Below, piece by piece: positions 1 through 6,489 of a DNA stretch of 64,000 nt. The notes beneath the pieces are model-generated. The model was not told where the DNA came from. It worked only from the letters and a program-made list of their open reading frames with translations, and did not search any database. The stretch spans positions 1 to 64,000 of the forward strand of contig JACCEK010000001.1 in the NCBI GenBank assembly GCA_020112395.1, read 5' to 3'. Both the position numbers and the translations under genes were made by a program. How positions within the stretch are numbered: position 1 is the stretch's first letter; each line of letters begins with the position of its first letter. This stretch comes from Aerococcaceae bacterium DSM 111021. GTDB lineage: Bacteria > Bacillota > Bacilli > Lactobacillales > Aerococcaceae.

Positions 1-120
1 ATGTGTGGTGATGGTAGCAAGAAGGATACACCTGTTCCCATGCCGAACACAGCAGTTAAGCTTCTTAGCGCCGATGGTAGTTGGACTTTTGGTCCTGTGA
101 GAGTAGGTCGTTGCCATGCA
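1..120 (+). rRNA. rrf: 5S ribosomal RNA
   Basis: The core matches bacterial 5S rRNA, with CCCATGCCGAACAC at 38-51 and GCGCCGATGGTAGT at 68-81. The terminal helix closes between positions 2-9 and 113-120, so the gene is essentially complete at the left edge. It is the distal end of an rRNA operon whose 16S and 23S genes lie outside the window, and it leads directly into the tRNA array. Confidence 0.95.
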
Positions 121-132
121 TTGTTTAAACTC

Positions 133-205
133 GGAGGATTAGCTCAGCTGGGAGAGCACCTGCCTTACAAGCAGGGGGTCGGCGGTTCGAACCCGTCATC
201 CTCCA
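133..205 (+). tRNA. tRNA-Val (anticodon TAC)
   Basis: The cloverleaf closes with a 7-bp acceptor stem and anticodon loop CTTACAA. The discriminator is A; no CCA is encoded. It is the first of 20 tRNA genes after the 5S gene. Confidence 0.96.
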
Positions 206-211
206 TGTCTC

Positions 212-284
212 GAGTCGTTAGCTCAGTAGGTAGAGCATCTGACTTTTAATCAGAGGGTCACAGGTTCGATCCCTGTACGACTCA
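212..284 (+). tRNA. tRNA-Lys (anticodon TTT)
   Basis: Acceptor GAGTCGT/ACGACTC and anticodon loop CTTTTAA. Discriminator A, no encoded CCA. Confidence 0.96.
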
Positions 285-311
285 TATCTCTAAGATATAT
301 ATAGAGACAAT

Positions 312-393
312 GCGGGTGTGGCGGAATTGGCAGACGCACTAGATTTAGGATCTAGCGCCTTCGGGCGTGGGGGTTCAAGTCCCTTCACCCGCA
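312..393 (+). tRNA. tRNA-Leu (anticodon TAG)
   Basis: Class II tRNA with a long variable arm. Acceptor GCGGGTG/CACCCGC, anticodon loop TTTAGGA. No encoded CCA. Confidence 0.95.
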
Positions 394-407
394 TATTAAT
401 TTAATAA

Positions 408-480
408 GCCGGCTTAGCTCAGTTGGTAGAGCATCTGATTTGTAATCAGAGGGTCGAGGGTTCAACTCCTTTAGCCGGCA
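408..480 (+). tRNA. tRNA-Thr (anticodon TGT)
   Basis: Acceptor GCCGGCT/AGCCGGC, anticodon loop TTTGTAA. Discriminator A, no encoded CCA. Confidence 0.96.
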
Positions 481-485
481 TCAAC

Positions 486-557
486 GCGGAAATAGCTCAG
501 TGGTAGAGCACCACCTTGCCAAGGTGGGGGTCGCGGGTTCGAACCCCGTTTTCCGCT
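486..557 (+). tRNA. tRNA-Gly (anticodon GCC)
   Basis: Acceptor GCGGAAA/TTTCCGC, anticodon loop TTGCCAA. Discriminator T, no encoded CCA. It differs in sequence from the two tRNA-Gly(TCC) genes later in the array. Confidence 0.96.
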
Positions 558-584
558 TTGCCAATAGAAGTAAATTCGGCTAAC

Positions 585-670
585 GCCGGGGTGGCGGAAC
601 TGGCAGACGCACAGGACTTAAAATCCTGCGGTGGGTGACTACCGTGCCGGTTCGATTCCGGCCCTCGGCA
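585..670 (+). tRNA. tRNA-Leu (anticodon TAA)
   Basis: Class II tRNA with long variable arm. The acceptor stem closes with one G-T pair; anticodon loop CTTAAAA. No encoded CCA. Confidence 0.95.
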
Positions 671-706
671 TAACACATTTGTGTTAATTAATTAAATACG
701 TGCATT

Positions 707-780
707 GCACCCTTGGCTCAATTGGATAGAGTACCTGACTACGAATCAGGCGGTTGTAGGTTCGACTCCTACAGGGTGCG
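707..780 (+). tRNA. tRNA-Arg (anticodon ACG)
   Basis: Acceptor GCACCCT/AGGGTGC, anticodon loop CTACGAA. A34 is expected to be edited to inosine by TadA to read CGN codons. Discriminator G, no encoded CCA. Confidence 0.96.
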
Positions 781-788
781 TTATATTT

Positions 789-862
789 CGGGAAGTAGCT
801 CAGCTTGGTAGAGCACTTGGTTTGGGACCAAGGGGTCGCAGGTTCGAATCCTGTCTTCCCGA
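789..862 (+). tRNA. tRNA-Pro (anticodon TGG)
   Basis: Acceptor CGGGAAG/CTTCCCG, anticodon loop TTTGGGA. Discriminator A, no encoded CCA. Confidence 0.96.
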
Positions 863-872
863 TTGATATTAT

Positions 873-945
873 GGGGAATTAGCTCAGCTGGGAGAGCGCC
901 TGCCTTGCACGCAGGAGGTCAGCGGTTCGATCCCGCTATTCTCCA
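873..945 (+). tRNA. tRNA-Ala (anticodon TGC)
   Basis: Acceptor GGGGAAT/ATTCTCC with one G-T pair, anticodon loop CTTGCAC. No encoded CCA. Confidence 0.96.
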
Positions 946-958
946 TTAATATAATATT

Positions 959-1032
959 GGCGGTGTAGCTCAGCTGGCTAGAGCGTCCGGTTCATACCCG
1001 GGAGGTCATGGGTTCGATCCCCTTCGCCGCTA
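959..1032 (+). tRNA. elongator tRNA-Met (anticodon CAT)
   Basis: Anticodon loop TTCATAC. The body closely resembles the Bacillus elongator methionine tRNA, and the acceptor starts GGCGGTG with a G-T first pair. It lacks the initiator hallmark of a C-A mismatch at 1-72, so I assign it to elongation. Confidence 0.88.
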
Positions 1033-1036
1033 TATA

Positions 1037-1110
1037 GGACCTTTAGCTCAGTTGGTTAGAGCAGACGGCTCATAACCGTCCGGTCGTAGGTTCGAGTCCT
1101 ACAAGGTCCA
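1037..1110 (+). tRNA. tRNA-Ile2 (anticodon CAT, lysidine-type)
   Basis: Anticodon loop CTCATAA. The sequence closely matches the Bacillus tRNA whose C34 is converted to lysidine by TilS so that it reads AUA as isoleucine. Automated tools often label this gene tRNA-Met. Its place directly after elongator Met matches the Bacillus trnB order (Met-Ile-Ser-fMet). Confidence 0.8.
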
Positions 1111-1139
1111 TTATAGACCGTAATATTAATATTTTTTTT

Positions 1140-1229
1140 GGAGGATTACCCAAGTCCGGCTGAAGGGAACGGTCTTGAAAACCGTCAGGCGTGTAAAAGC
1201 GCGCAAGGGTTCGAATCCCTTATCCTCCT
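1140..1229 (+). tRNA. tRNA-Ser (anticodon TGA), copy 1
   Basis: Class II tRNA, acceptor GGAGGAT/ATCCTCC, anticodon loop CTTGAAA. The discriminator position is T by this folding, where serine tRNAs usually carry G. Identical over its length to the gene at 1763-1852. Confidence 0.93.
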
Positions 1230-1242
1230 TTTATAAAATTAT

Positions 1243-1315
<73 letters not shown>

Positions 1316-1353
1316 TATATTAAATTATAAAAAAGACTTTACTACTTATTCAT

Positions 1354-1424
1354 GCGGGTGTAGTTTAGTGGTAAAACTACAGCCTTCCAAGCTGTTGTCG
1401 CGAGTTCGATTCTCGTCACCCGCT
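1354..1424 (+). tRNA. tRNA-Gly (anticodon TCC), copy 1
   Basis: 71 nt, acceptor GCGGGTG/CACCCGC, anticodon loop CTTCCAA. Identical to the gene at 1962-2032. Discriminator T, no encoded CCA. Confidence 0.96.
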
Positions 1425-1437
1425 TTTAATTTAATAT

Positions 1438-1511
<74 letters not shown>

Positions 1512-1546
1512 TTAGTAATACTTAATATATAAACATTTTGGATTTT

Positions 1547-1636
1547 GGGGAAGTACTCAAGAGGCTGAAGAGGCGCCCCTGCTAAGGGTGTAGGTCGCTT
1601 TATCGCGGCGCGAGGGTTCAAATCCCTCCTTCTCCG
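1547..1636 (+). tRNA. tRNA-Ser (anticodon GCT)
   Basis: Class II tRNA with long variable arm, acceptor GGGGAAG/CTTCTCC, anticodon loop CTGCTAA, and the expected G discriminator. Confidence 0.95.
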
Positions 1637-1671
1637 TAAGTTTTATATTTGACTTATTACTATAATATTTT

Positions 1672-1743
1672 GGTCCGTTGGTCAAGTGGTTAAGACACCG
1701 CCCTTTCACGGCGGTATCACGGGTTCGAATCCCGTACGGATCA
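1672..1743 (+). tRNA. tRNA-Glu (anticodon TTC)
   Basis: Acceptor GGTCCGT/ACGGATC with one G-T/T-G type pair, anticodon loop CTTTCAC. No encoded CCA. Confidence 0.95.
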
Positions 1744-1762
1744 TTAATTTTAATTTCATCAC

Positions 1763-1852
1763 GGAGGATTACCCAAGTCCGGCTGAAGGGAACGGTCTTG
1801 AAAACCGTCAGGCGTGTAAAAGCGCGCAAGGGTTCGAATCCCTTATCCTCCT
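1763..1852 (+). tRNA. tRNA-Ser (anticodon TGA), copy 2
   Basis: Base-for-base copy of the tRNA at 1140-1229, including the T at the discriminator position. A within-array duplication is the simplest explanation. Confidence 0.93.
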
Positions 1853-1880
1853 TTTGATTATAAAATTAATGTATTATCTA

Positions 1881-1953
1881 GGTCCGGTGGTGTAGGGGTT
1901 AACATGCCTGCCTGTCACGCAGGAGATCGCGGGTTCAAATCCCGTCCGGACCG
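1881..1953 (+). tRNA. tRNA-Asp (anticodon GTC)
   Basis: Acceptor GGTCCGG/CCGGACC, anticodon loop CTGTCAC, G discriminator. No encoded CCA. Confidence 0.96.
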
Positions 1954-1961
1954 TTTATTTT

Positions 1962-2032
1962 GCGGGTGTAGTTTAGTGGTAAAACTACAGCCTTCCAAGC
2001 TGTTGTCGCGAGTTCGATTCTCGTCACCCGCT
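1962..2032 (+). tRNA. tRNA-Gly (anticodon TCC), copy 2
   Basis: Identical to the tRNA at 1354-1424. It is the last gene of the array and sits a few bases before the terminator at 2041-2070. Confidence 0.96.
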
Positions 2033-2040
2033 TAATAGTA

Positions 2041-2070
2041 AAAAGAGAGTGATATTCACTCTCTTTTTTT
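2041..2070 (+). terminator. terminator of the rRNA/tRNA operon
   Basis: A perfect 9-bp stem (AGAGAGTGA/TCACTCTCT) with a short loop is followed by a T-run. It ends the tRNA array. Confidence 0.9.
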
Positions 2071-3006
2071 GTACTATCTTTTTTATAATACTATTTAATG
2101 GTTCTTGAATTTTTGGTGTTGGTGAGAGAAATCTCACTGACACCTTTTTTTGTATGTACACAAAAAGCCAGTGAATTCCTACTTTTGACGAAGGCGGAGC
2201 TGAATTACTCTTTTAATTACTATCTAACTTCAATGACAGAGTTCTTTTTTATGAGCATAAACCTTACCTTTAATCGTTGGCAAGAGAGAGTTAAAGATTC
2301 GACCTTAGCTGGGACTTTAGTTGATATGCGAGGTGCTAACTACTGGATTAAGCAAACCAGCGAATGTATGAATCAGTTAAATAATGAATAAACCACCAGT
2401 AAAATGGATCATTTTTCAATAGCAAGGTAGTTAGGTAAACTATATTGGAAAAGAATTAGGAGTTGAAATAGATCAAATTCATGAGCAATGGGTCGTTATA
2501 CTTACACATATAGGAAATACTTAGAAGATATAGGTGAATGTGTTATAAAGTTTAGTTTTAGGTAAAAATTCTATTTTAGAAAGTAGATACTTAAATTAAA
2601 TATAAAAGAAAATAAGCTTAACATAGAAGTGTATATTGGAAACCGATGTTGTTCTAACATCTTATTAATGGTAATCTTTTTTATGTTATTTTCCTGTTAC
2701 TAATTATTTTAAAAAAACATCAATTAATTTAAGTCAATTTTCTATATTCATAGTTTTTAATATTGATTTAATGATACCTCTAATGTTATAGGGATGTATT
2801 TTAATATTTAAAATATGATTTAATATAATGAAATATTGATTTAAATATTATGCTTTATTTTCTGTAACTTGTTGTTATATTGATAGTGAGGTTAACTTAT
2901 ATAATTTTATAAAAGCAAAATAGCTAAAAAGTGGAAGCGGTTTAATTGCCATTGAAAGTATATTTTGCTATATTTAAAATATAAATATATAGATGGAGGT
3001 ATCGAT
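2071..3006. other. gene-poor region after the tRNA array
   Basis: This stretch of about 940 bases holds no gene I can support. An open frame at 2098-2391 (+; 97 codons) has no convincing ribosome binding site, and its product resembles nothing I recognise. After its stop the reading continues only as short broken frames; for example the segment near 2439-2520 reads as a plausible helix-rich peptide and then meets several stops. Base composition becomes very AT-rich from about 2650. It looks like decayed sequence, or the site of an old insertion next to tRNA genes, but no boundary repeats were found by eye. Confidence 0.5.
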
Positions 3007-3510
3007 ATGTCTGATACATGGAAAAACTTAGAAGGACAAAAAGATGAAGTAGTTGGTAAAGTCAAAGAAGTTTTTGGCAAGGCGACAAATGATGCTGAAA
3101 CTCAAGCCAAAGGTATTGCACAACAAGTCGAAGGTGAAGTGAAACAAGCAGTTGCGTCTGGGCGTGGACATGTTGATGAGATTCGAGATAATTACAAAGA
3201 ACGAGCAGATTCAGCTGTAGATGATGTAAAACGTCAAGTTAGTGAAACACGTGAAAGTGTTCATACATCAGCGGATGAAAACTTAAAAGAAGCAATTGAT
3301 GAAGGAAAACAGTTAAAAGAAGAGGCAGCGCGTAAAGCGGAAGAATTACGTCAGAATGCTGTCGCTGAGGGTGAACAACAACGTGAGGAAGCACGCGAAA
3401 AGTCTACTAAAGCTTATCAAGAAGCTGAAGAAATTGAAGCCCGTGTTAACCAAACAATTGATGAGACTGTAAAAAGTCGTGAAGAAACTGATAATTCTAA
3501 TCAAATTTAG
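3007..3510 (+). CDS. CsbD-family stress protein with long amphipathic tail
   Basis: 167 residues. The start is the ATG behind GGAGGT (2995-3000); an upstream in-frame ATG at 2965 has no such site. Residues 1 to about 60 match the CsbD family (WKNLEGQKDEVVGKVKE near the N-terminus), small soluble proteins induced by general stress in Bacillus. The remaining 100 or so residues are very rich in Glu, Lys, Ala, Gln and Arg with no hydrophobic core or signal peptide, and should form one long charged amphipathic helix like LEA proteins. CsbD proteins are usually about 60-70 residues, so the tail is unusual. The function is not established. It is monocistronic and shares a terminator with the convergent gene on the other strand. 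Confidence 0.8.
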   Translation: MSDTWKNLEGQKDEVVGKVKEVFGKATNDAETQAKGIAQQVEGEVKQAVASGRGHVDEIRDNYKERADSAVDDVKRQVSETRESVHTSADENLKEAIDEGKQLKEEAARKAEELRQNAVAEGEQQREEAREKSTKAYQEAEEIEARVNQTIDETVKSREETDNSNQI

Positions 3511-3519
3511 ATTTTAAAT

Positions 3520-3579
3520 AAAAAGAACGAATAAAATGTTAAAAGGATAACTTCCTAAGCATTTTATTCGTTCTTTTTA
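3520..3579. terminator. bidirectional terminator between convergent genes
   Basis: A long inverted repeat (AAAAGAACGAATAAAATG / CATTTTATTCGTTCTTTT) with an A-run before it and a T-run after it. It can end the CsbD-like gene on + and the membrane protein gene on -. Confidence 0.88.
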
Positions 3580-3584
3580 TTATA

Positions 3585-4385
3585 TTAGTATAAATGACTT
3601 AAACTATATAATAATGTAAAAATAACCGTCACTGCATGCATGTAATTCATTTTATTTTGTGCTTGTTTTTCTTGTTGTGTATTGACTAGCAAAGGCAACA
3701 TCGTCACTGCACTTAAAACAACAAATAAGATTTGAACAATAAAAAAAGTAGAAGATGGAAGTGAAAAATAGAACCCACTCATTAAAGCTATCGCGCCAAA
3801 TACTAAACTAGATTGTGGAAATCGTTTAAAGACTGTAATAGGTTGATAATTTATAATCAAATTTTTCAAATTAAACACTTCTAAAGTTAATCCTATAAAT
3901 ATTAATACAATAGGAATTGTATTAATTAAAAATGGTTGTGTTACTGCAAAAGTTTGTGAATTAAAAGCAATCACATTCAAAATAAAACCATTAAAGAATA
4001 CAGATAGTATAAAATGATAAATCGTCCCCGTCATTTTGAATGGCATATATTGTACGTGGATGAATATAATATAAAATATAAGTAATGCATTTATAATCCA
4101 ATGTGAACTTAACATGAAAATAATAGCACTAATTAATAAAATACCATCAAAAACATACAGTAAAATATTGGGAGCAACTTCAGGTGTTTCTTTATCTACT
4201 TGCAAATATAAGAAATGATCAACTAACTGAGCAAAAACTACTATTATGTATAGTAGCAACATTGGTATCCACCGTGTTGATTCGGCTTGACTAGCACCAA
4301 TTATTAAACCAAAAAGAATGGATGCTAGTGGCGAAAAAAATATTTTAACGAATGGATTTTTTAAAAATCGTGTTATAAACTTCAT
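3585..4385 (-). CDS. polytopic membrane protein, possibly a degenerate UbiA-type protein
   Basis: 266 residues, almost wholly hydrophobic, with about eight predicted membrane spans. I chose the ATG 8 bases after GAAAGG; a TTG two codons upstream is too close to the site. I do not recognise the family with confidence. Around residues 57-68 it reads QLVDHFLYLQVDKETPE, which lines up loosely with the first Asp-rich motif of UbiA/MenA prenyltransferases (NDYFDxxxxxDKETP), but the middle aspartate is missing and no second Asp-rich motif is visible. If it is a UbiA homologue it is probably not an active prenyltransferase. It is convergent with the CsbD-like gene and divergent from metK. Confidence 0.5.
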   Translation of the reverse strand: MKFITRFLKNPFVKIFFSPLASILFGLIIGASQAESTRWIPMLLLYIIVVFAQLVDHFLYLQVDKETPEVAPNILLYVFDGILLISAIIFMLSSHWIINALLIFYIIFIHVQYMPFKMTGTIYHFILSVFFNGFILNVIAFNSQTFAVTQPFLINTIPIVLIFIGLTLEVFNLKNLIINYQPITVFKRFPQSSLVFGAIALMSGFYFSLPSSTFFIVQILFVVLSAVTMLPLLVNTQQEKQAQNKMNYMHAVTVIFTLLYSLSHLY

Positions 4386-4460
4386 TGACAATACCTTTCA
4401 TCTATAAAAATTCGATAGTAAAACTATCATTCTTATATATATTAATGTATAATTGCATTC

Positions 4461-4541
4461 GTTACAATACAAAAGTCCCGATAGGGTTCACTTTATTAAA
4501 AAGTGAATATGCCTTGTAACCAAATATTAAAACGGGGGAGA
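4461..4541 (+). promoter_or_regulatory. SMK box (SAM-III) riboswitch upstream of metK
   Basis: The metK leader carries the conserved SMK elements: AAAGTCCCGATAGGG at 4472-4486, a hairpin (TTCACTTT/AAAGTGAA), TGCCTTGTAACC at 4510-4521 and the GGGGGA Shine-Dalgarno at 4534-4539. In the SAM-bound form the TCCC at 4476-4479 pairs with the Shine-Dalgarno and blocks translation. In the free form GTTACAA at 4461-4467 can pair with TTGTAAC at 4514-4520 and release it. This class controls metK in Lactobacillales, so MetK product feedback at translation is expected. Confidence 0.92.
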
Positions 4542-4545
4542 CATT

Positions 4546-5727
4546 ATGAAAGAAAGAAAATTATTTACCTCAGAGTCAGTTACTGAAGGCCATCCAGATA
4601 AGATTGCCGATCAAATTAGTGATGCTATTTTAGATGCTATTTTAGCTCAAGATCCTACAGCGAGGGTTGCGTGTGAAACTGCCGTTAATACAGGATTAGT
4701 TCTTGTATTTGGAGAAATTACAACGACAGCTTATGTTGATATTCAACAAATTGTTCGTAAAAAAATAGCTGAAATTGGCTATGTTAATTTTAAATATGGA
4801 TTTGATGCTGACAACGTTGCGGTTTTAGTATCGCTTGATGAACAATCACCTGATATTGCTATGGGGGTTGACGATGCATTAGAAACACGTAATGAAGATG
4901 AAAGTAGTTTAATTGGAGCTGGAGACCAAGGTATTATGTTTGGCTTTGCAACAAATGAAACTGATGAGTACATGCCATTACCAATATCATTGAGCCATAA
5001 ATTAGCTCAACAATTGGCTAAAGTTAGAAAAGATGAGACTTTAGAATATTTAGGTCCAGATGGAAAGACTCAAGTTACTGTTGAATTTAATGACGATGGA
5101 TCAATTAAACGTATAGACAATCTCGTGATAAGTACACAACACAGTAATGATGTGGAGCTTGAGCAAGTAAGAGAGGATGTCATCGAACATGTTATTAAAC
5201 CAGTCGTTAATATAGAGTGGTTGGATGATGAAACGACTTATTTTATCAACCCTACAGGGAAATTCGTTATTGGTGGACCAGTTGGTGATTCAGGATTAAC
5301 TGGACGTAAAATAATTGTGGATACTTATGGAGGGTCTGCTCATCACGGTGGTGGAGCATTTTCTGGAAAAGATGCAACAAAAGTTGACCGTTCTGCAAGC
5401 TATGCGGCACGATATGTTGCTAAGAACTTAGTCGCAGCAGGTGTAGCAAGTAAAGTTGAAATTCAACTAGCTTACGCAATTGGAGTGAGTGAACCGACAT
5501 CTATCTCACTTAATACCTTTGGAACAAGTACTTATTCTGATGATAAAATCATAAAGATAATTCGTAATACGTTTGAATTAACACCATCTGGTATTATTTC
5601 TATGTTAGATCTAAGACGCCCAATTTATGCTGGAACAGCTGCATATGGACATTTTGGTCGTACAGATTTAGATTTACCATGGGAACAGTTGGATAAAGTT
5701 GAATTGATTAAATCACAATTAAACTAA
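4546..5727 (+). CDS. metK: S-adenosylmethionine synthetase
   Basis: 393 residues, the usual length. It makes S-adenosylmethionine from methionine and ATP in the cytosol, supplying the many methyltransferases in this window (MnmM, PrmA, RsmE, YpsC, TrmH-type). Visible signatures are [16 protein letters not shown] at 15-30, the ATP motif GAGDQG at 124-129, and the glycine-rich phosphate loop GGGAFSGKD at 268-276. The ATG follows a GGGGGAGA ribosome site that is itself part of the SMK riboswitch. The gene is monocistronic and ends at a terminator shared with the opposite-strand flavoprotein gene. Confidence 0.98.
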   Translation: MKERKLFTSESVTEGHPDKIADQISDAILDAILAQDPTARVACETAVNTGLVLVFGEITTTAYVDIQQIVRKKIAEIGYVNFKYGFDADNVAVLVSLDEQSPDIAMGVDDALETRNEDESSLIGAGDQGIMFGFATNETDEYMPLPISLSHKLAQQLAKVRKDETLEYLGPDGKTQVTVEFNDDGSIKRIDNLVISTQHSNDVELEQVREDVIEHVIKPVVNIEWLDDETTYFINPTGKFVIGGPVGDSGLTGRKIIVDTYGGSAHHGGGAFSGKDATKVDRSASYAARYVAKNLVAAGVASKVEIQLAYAIGVSEPTSISLNTFGTSTYSDDKIIKIIRNTFELTPSGIISMLDLRRPIYAGTAAYGHFGRTDLDLPWEQLDKVELIKSQLN

Positions 5728-5732
5728 ATAAT

Positions 5733-5783
5733 AAAAAAAAGCACCTAGGAAAGTTCGATTTGAATTTCTTAGGTGCTTTTTTG
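5733..5783. terminator. bidirectional terminator after metK
   Basis: The stem GCACCTAGGAAA/TTTCTTAGGTGC is flanked by an A-run on the left and a T-run on the right. It serves metK on + and the FMN-binding protein gene on -. Confidence 0.9.
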
Positions 5784-5787
5784 TTGA

Positions 5788-6462
5788 TTAATTTTGTGCT
5801 ATGGCATCTTTTACTGCTTCTATGATTGCTTCAGAAGTAAAAGAAGCGCCAGAAACAATTTCAACATCTACTGAATTTGTTTCAACAATTTGTTCTGGTA
5901 TTTGTTCAATTGCTGGATCCGACAGACCATCTGTTTCACTATGGTCTGTAACTTCTACGTTAGAAATTACTCCATTCTCCATAGTCACTTCAACCGTTAA
6001 AGTATCATTATGTCCTTCAGCTGACCCCGTATATATTCCATTAGTTGTATCTCCGTCAGAAGGATCAGGGGAATCTTCTGACAAAGCATTATTAACAGCG
6101 TTAATAATTGCTTCAGAGGTAAATGTAGCTCCAGAAATAATATCAACAGCTGTTGAATTGCTTTCAACGATTTGAGTTGGAATCTGTTCAATAGCAGGAT
6201 CAGAAATACCATCTGACTCTGCGTGATCTGATACGATAACTTGAGTAATTTCTTCGTTTTCAACTGTCACTTCAACTTCTAATACATCATTATGGCCCTG
6301 TGCAAAGCCATAAAATACACCATCAGAAAGTGAGTCTACTTGAGTAGTCTCACTTTCTGAATTGTTAAATACAATTTCGTTGGTGAATAGTAATGTCGTT
6401 AGAAGCCAGACAACAATTGAAACAAATATTAGTTGTAAAATAAAGGATAATTTATTGATCAT
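5788..6462 (-). CDS. membrane-anchored protein with two FMN-binding domains
   Basis: 224 residues. An N-terminal membrane anchor (about residues 5-27, no lipobox Cys) puts the rest outside the cell. Two tandem FMN_bind domains follow at about 47-128 and 142-222 and are clearly duplicates of one another (shared GHND, SDPAIEQIP, FTSEAII). Domains of this family carry FMN covalently attached to a Thr/Ser by ApbE-type FMN transferase. Domain 1 has the canonical attachment motif DIISGAT (107-113). Domain 2 has the variant EIVSGAS (201-207). The gene starts 27 bases after the flavocytochrome gene and is very likely its partner: electrons from NAD(P)H cross the membrane through the flavocytochrome and are taken up by the flavins on this protein, as in PplA/EET-type systems. 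The final acceptor is unknown and no apbE gene is in the window. Confidence 0.85.
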   Translation of the reverse strand: MINKLSFILQLIFVSIVVWLLTTLLFTNEIVFNNSESETTQVDSLSDGVFYGFAQGHNDVLEVEVTVENEEITQVIVSDHAESDGISDPAIEQIPTQIVESNSTAVDIISGATFTSEAIINAVNNALSEDSPDPSDGDTTNGIYTGSAEGHNDTLTVEVTMENGVISNVEVTDHSETDGLSDPAIEQIPEQIVETNSVDVEIVSGASFTSEAIIEAVKDAIAQN

Positions 6463-6489
6463 ATACTTCTTCCTTTCTAAATTGTGTGA

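Noticed and set aside
1-249. Open reading frame through the 5S rRNA and first tRNA genes
   Set aside because: It is entirely covered by RNA genes with clear secondary structure and has no ribosome binding site.
959-1110. Both CAT-anticodon tRNAs as elongator methionine tRNAs
   Set aside because: The second matches the lysidine-type isoleucine tRNA in sequence and order, so I assign it to Ile2.
1557-1895. Overlapping open frames on both strands in the tRNA array
   Set aside because: They are translations of tRNA-Ser, tRNA-Glu and the repeated tRNA-Ser gene; similar spurious proteins are common in databases.
2098-2391. A 97-codon open frame as a real gene
   Set aside because: No ribosome site, no recognisable motif and unusual composition. 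I describe the region but do not call a gene.
5801-6175. A 124-codon frame opposite the FMN-binding protein gene
   Set aside because: It is the antisense shadow of the duplicated domains, whose codon bias keeps the opposite frame open.
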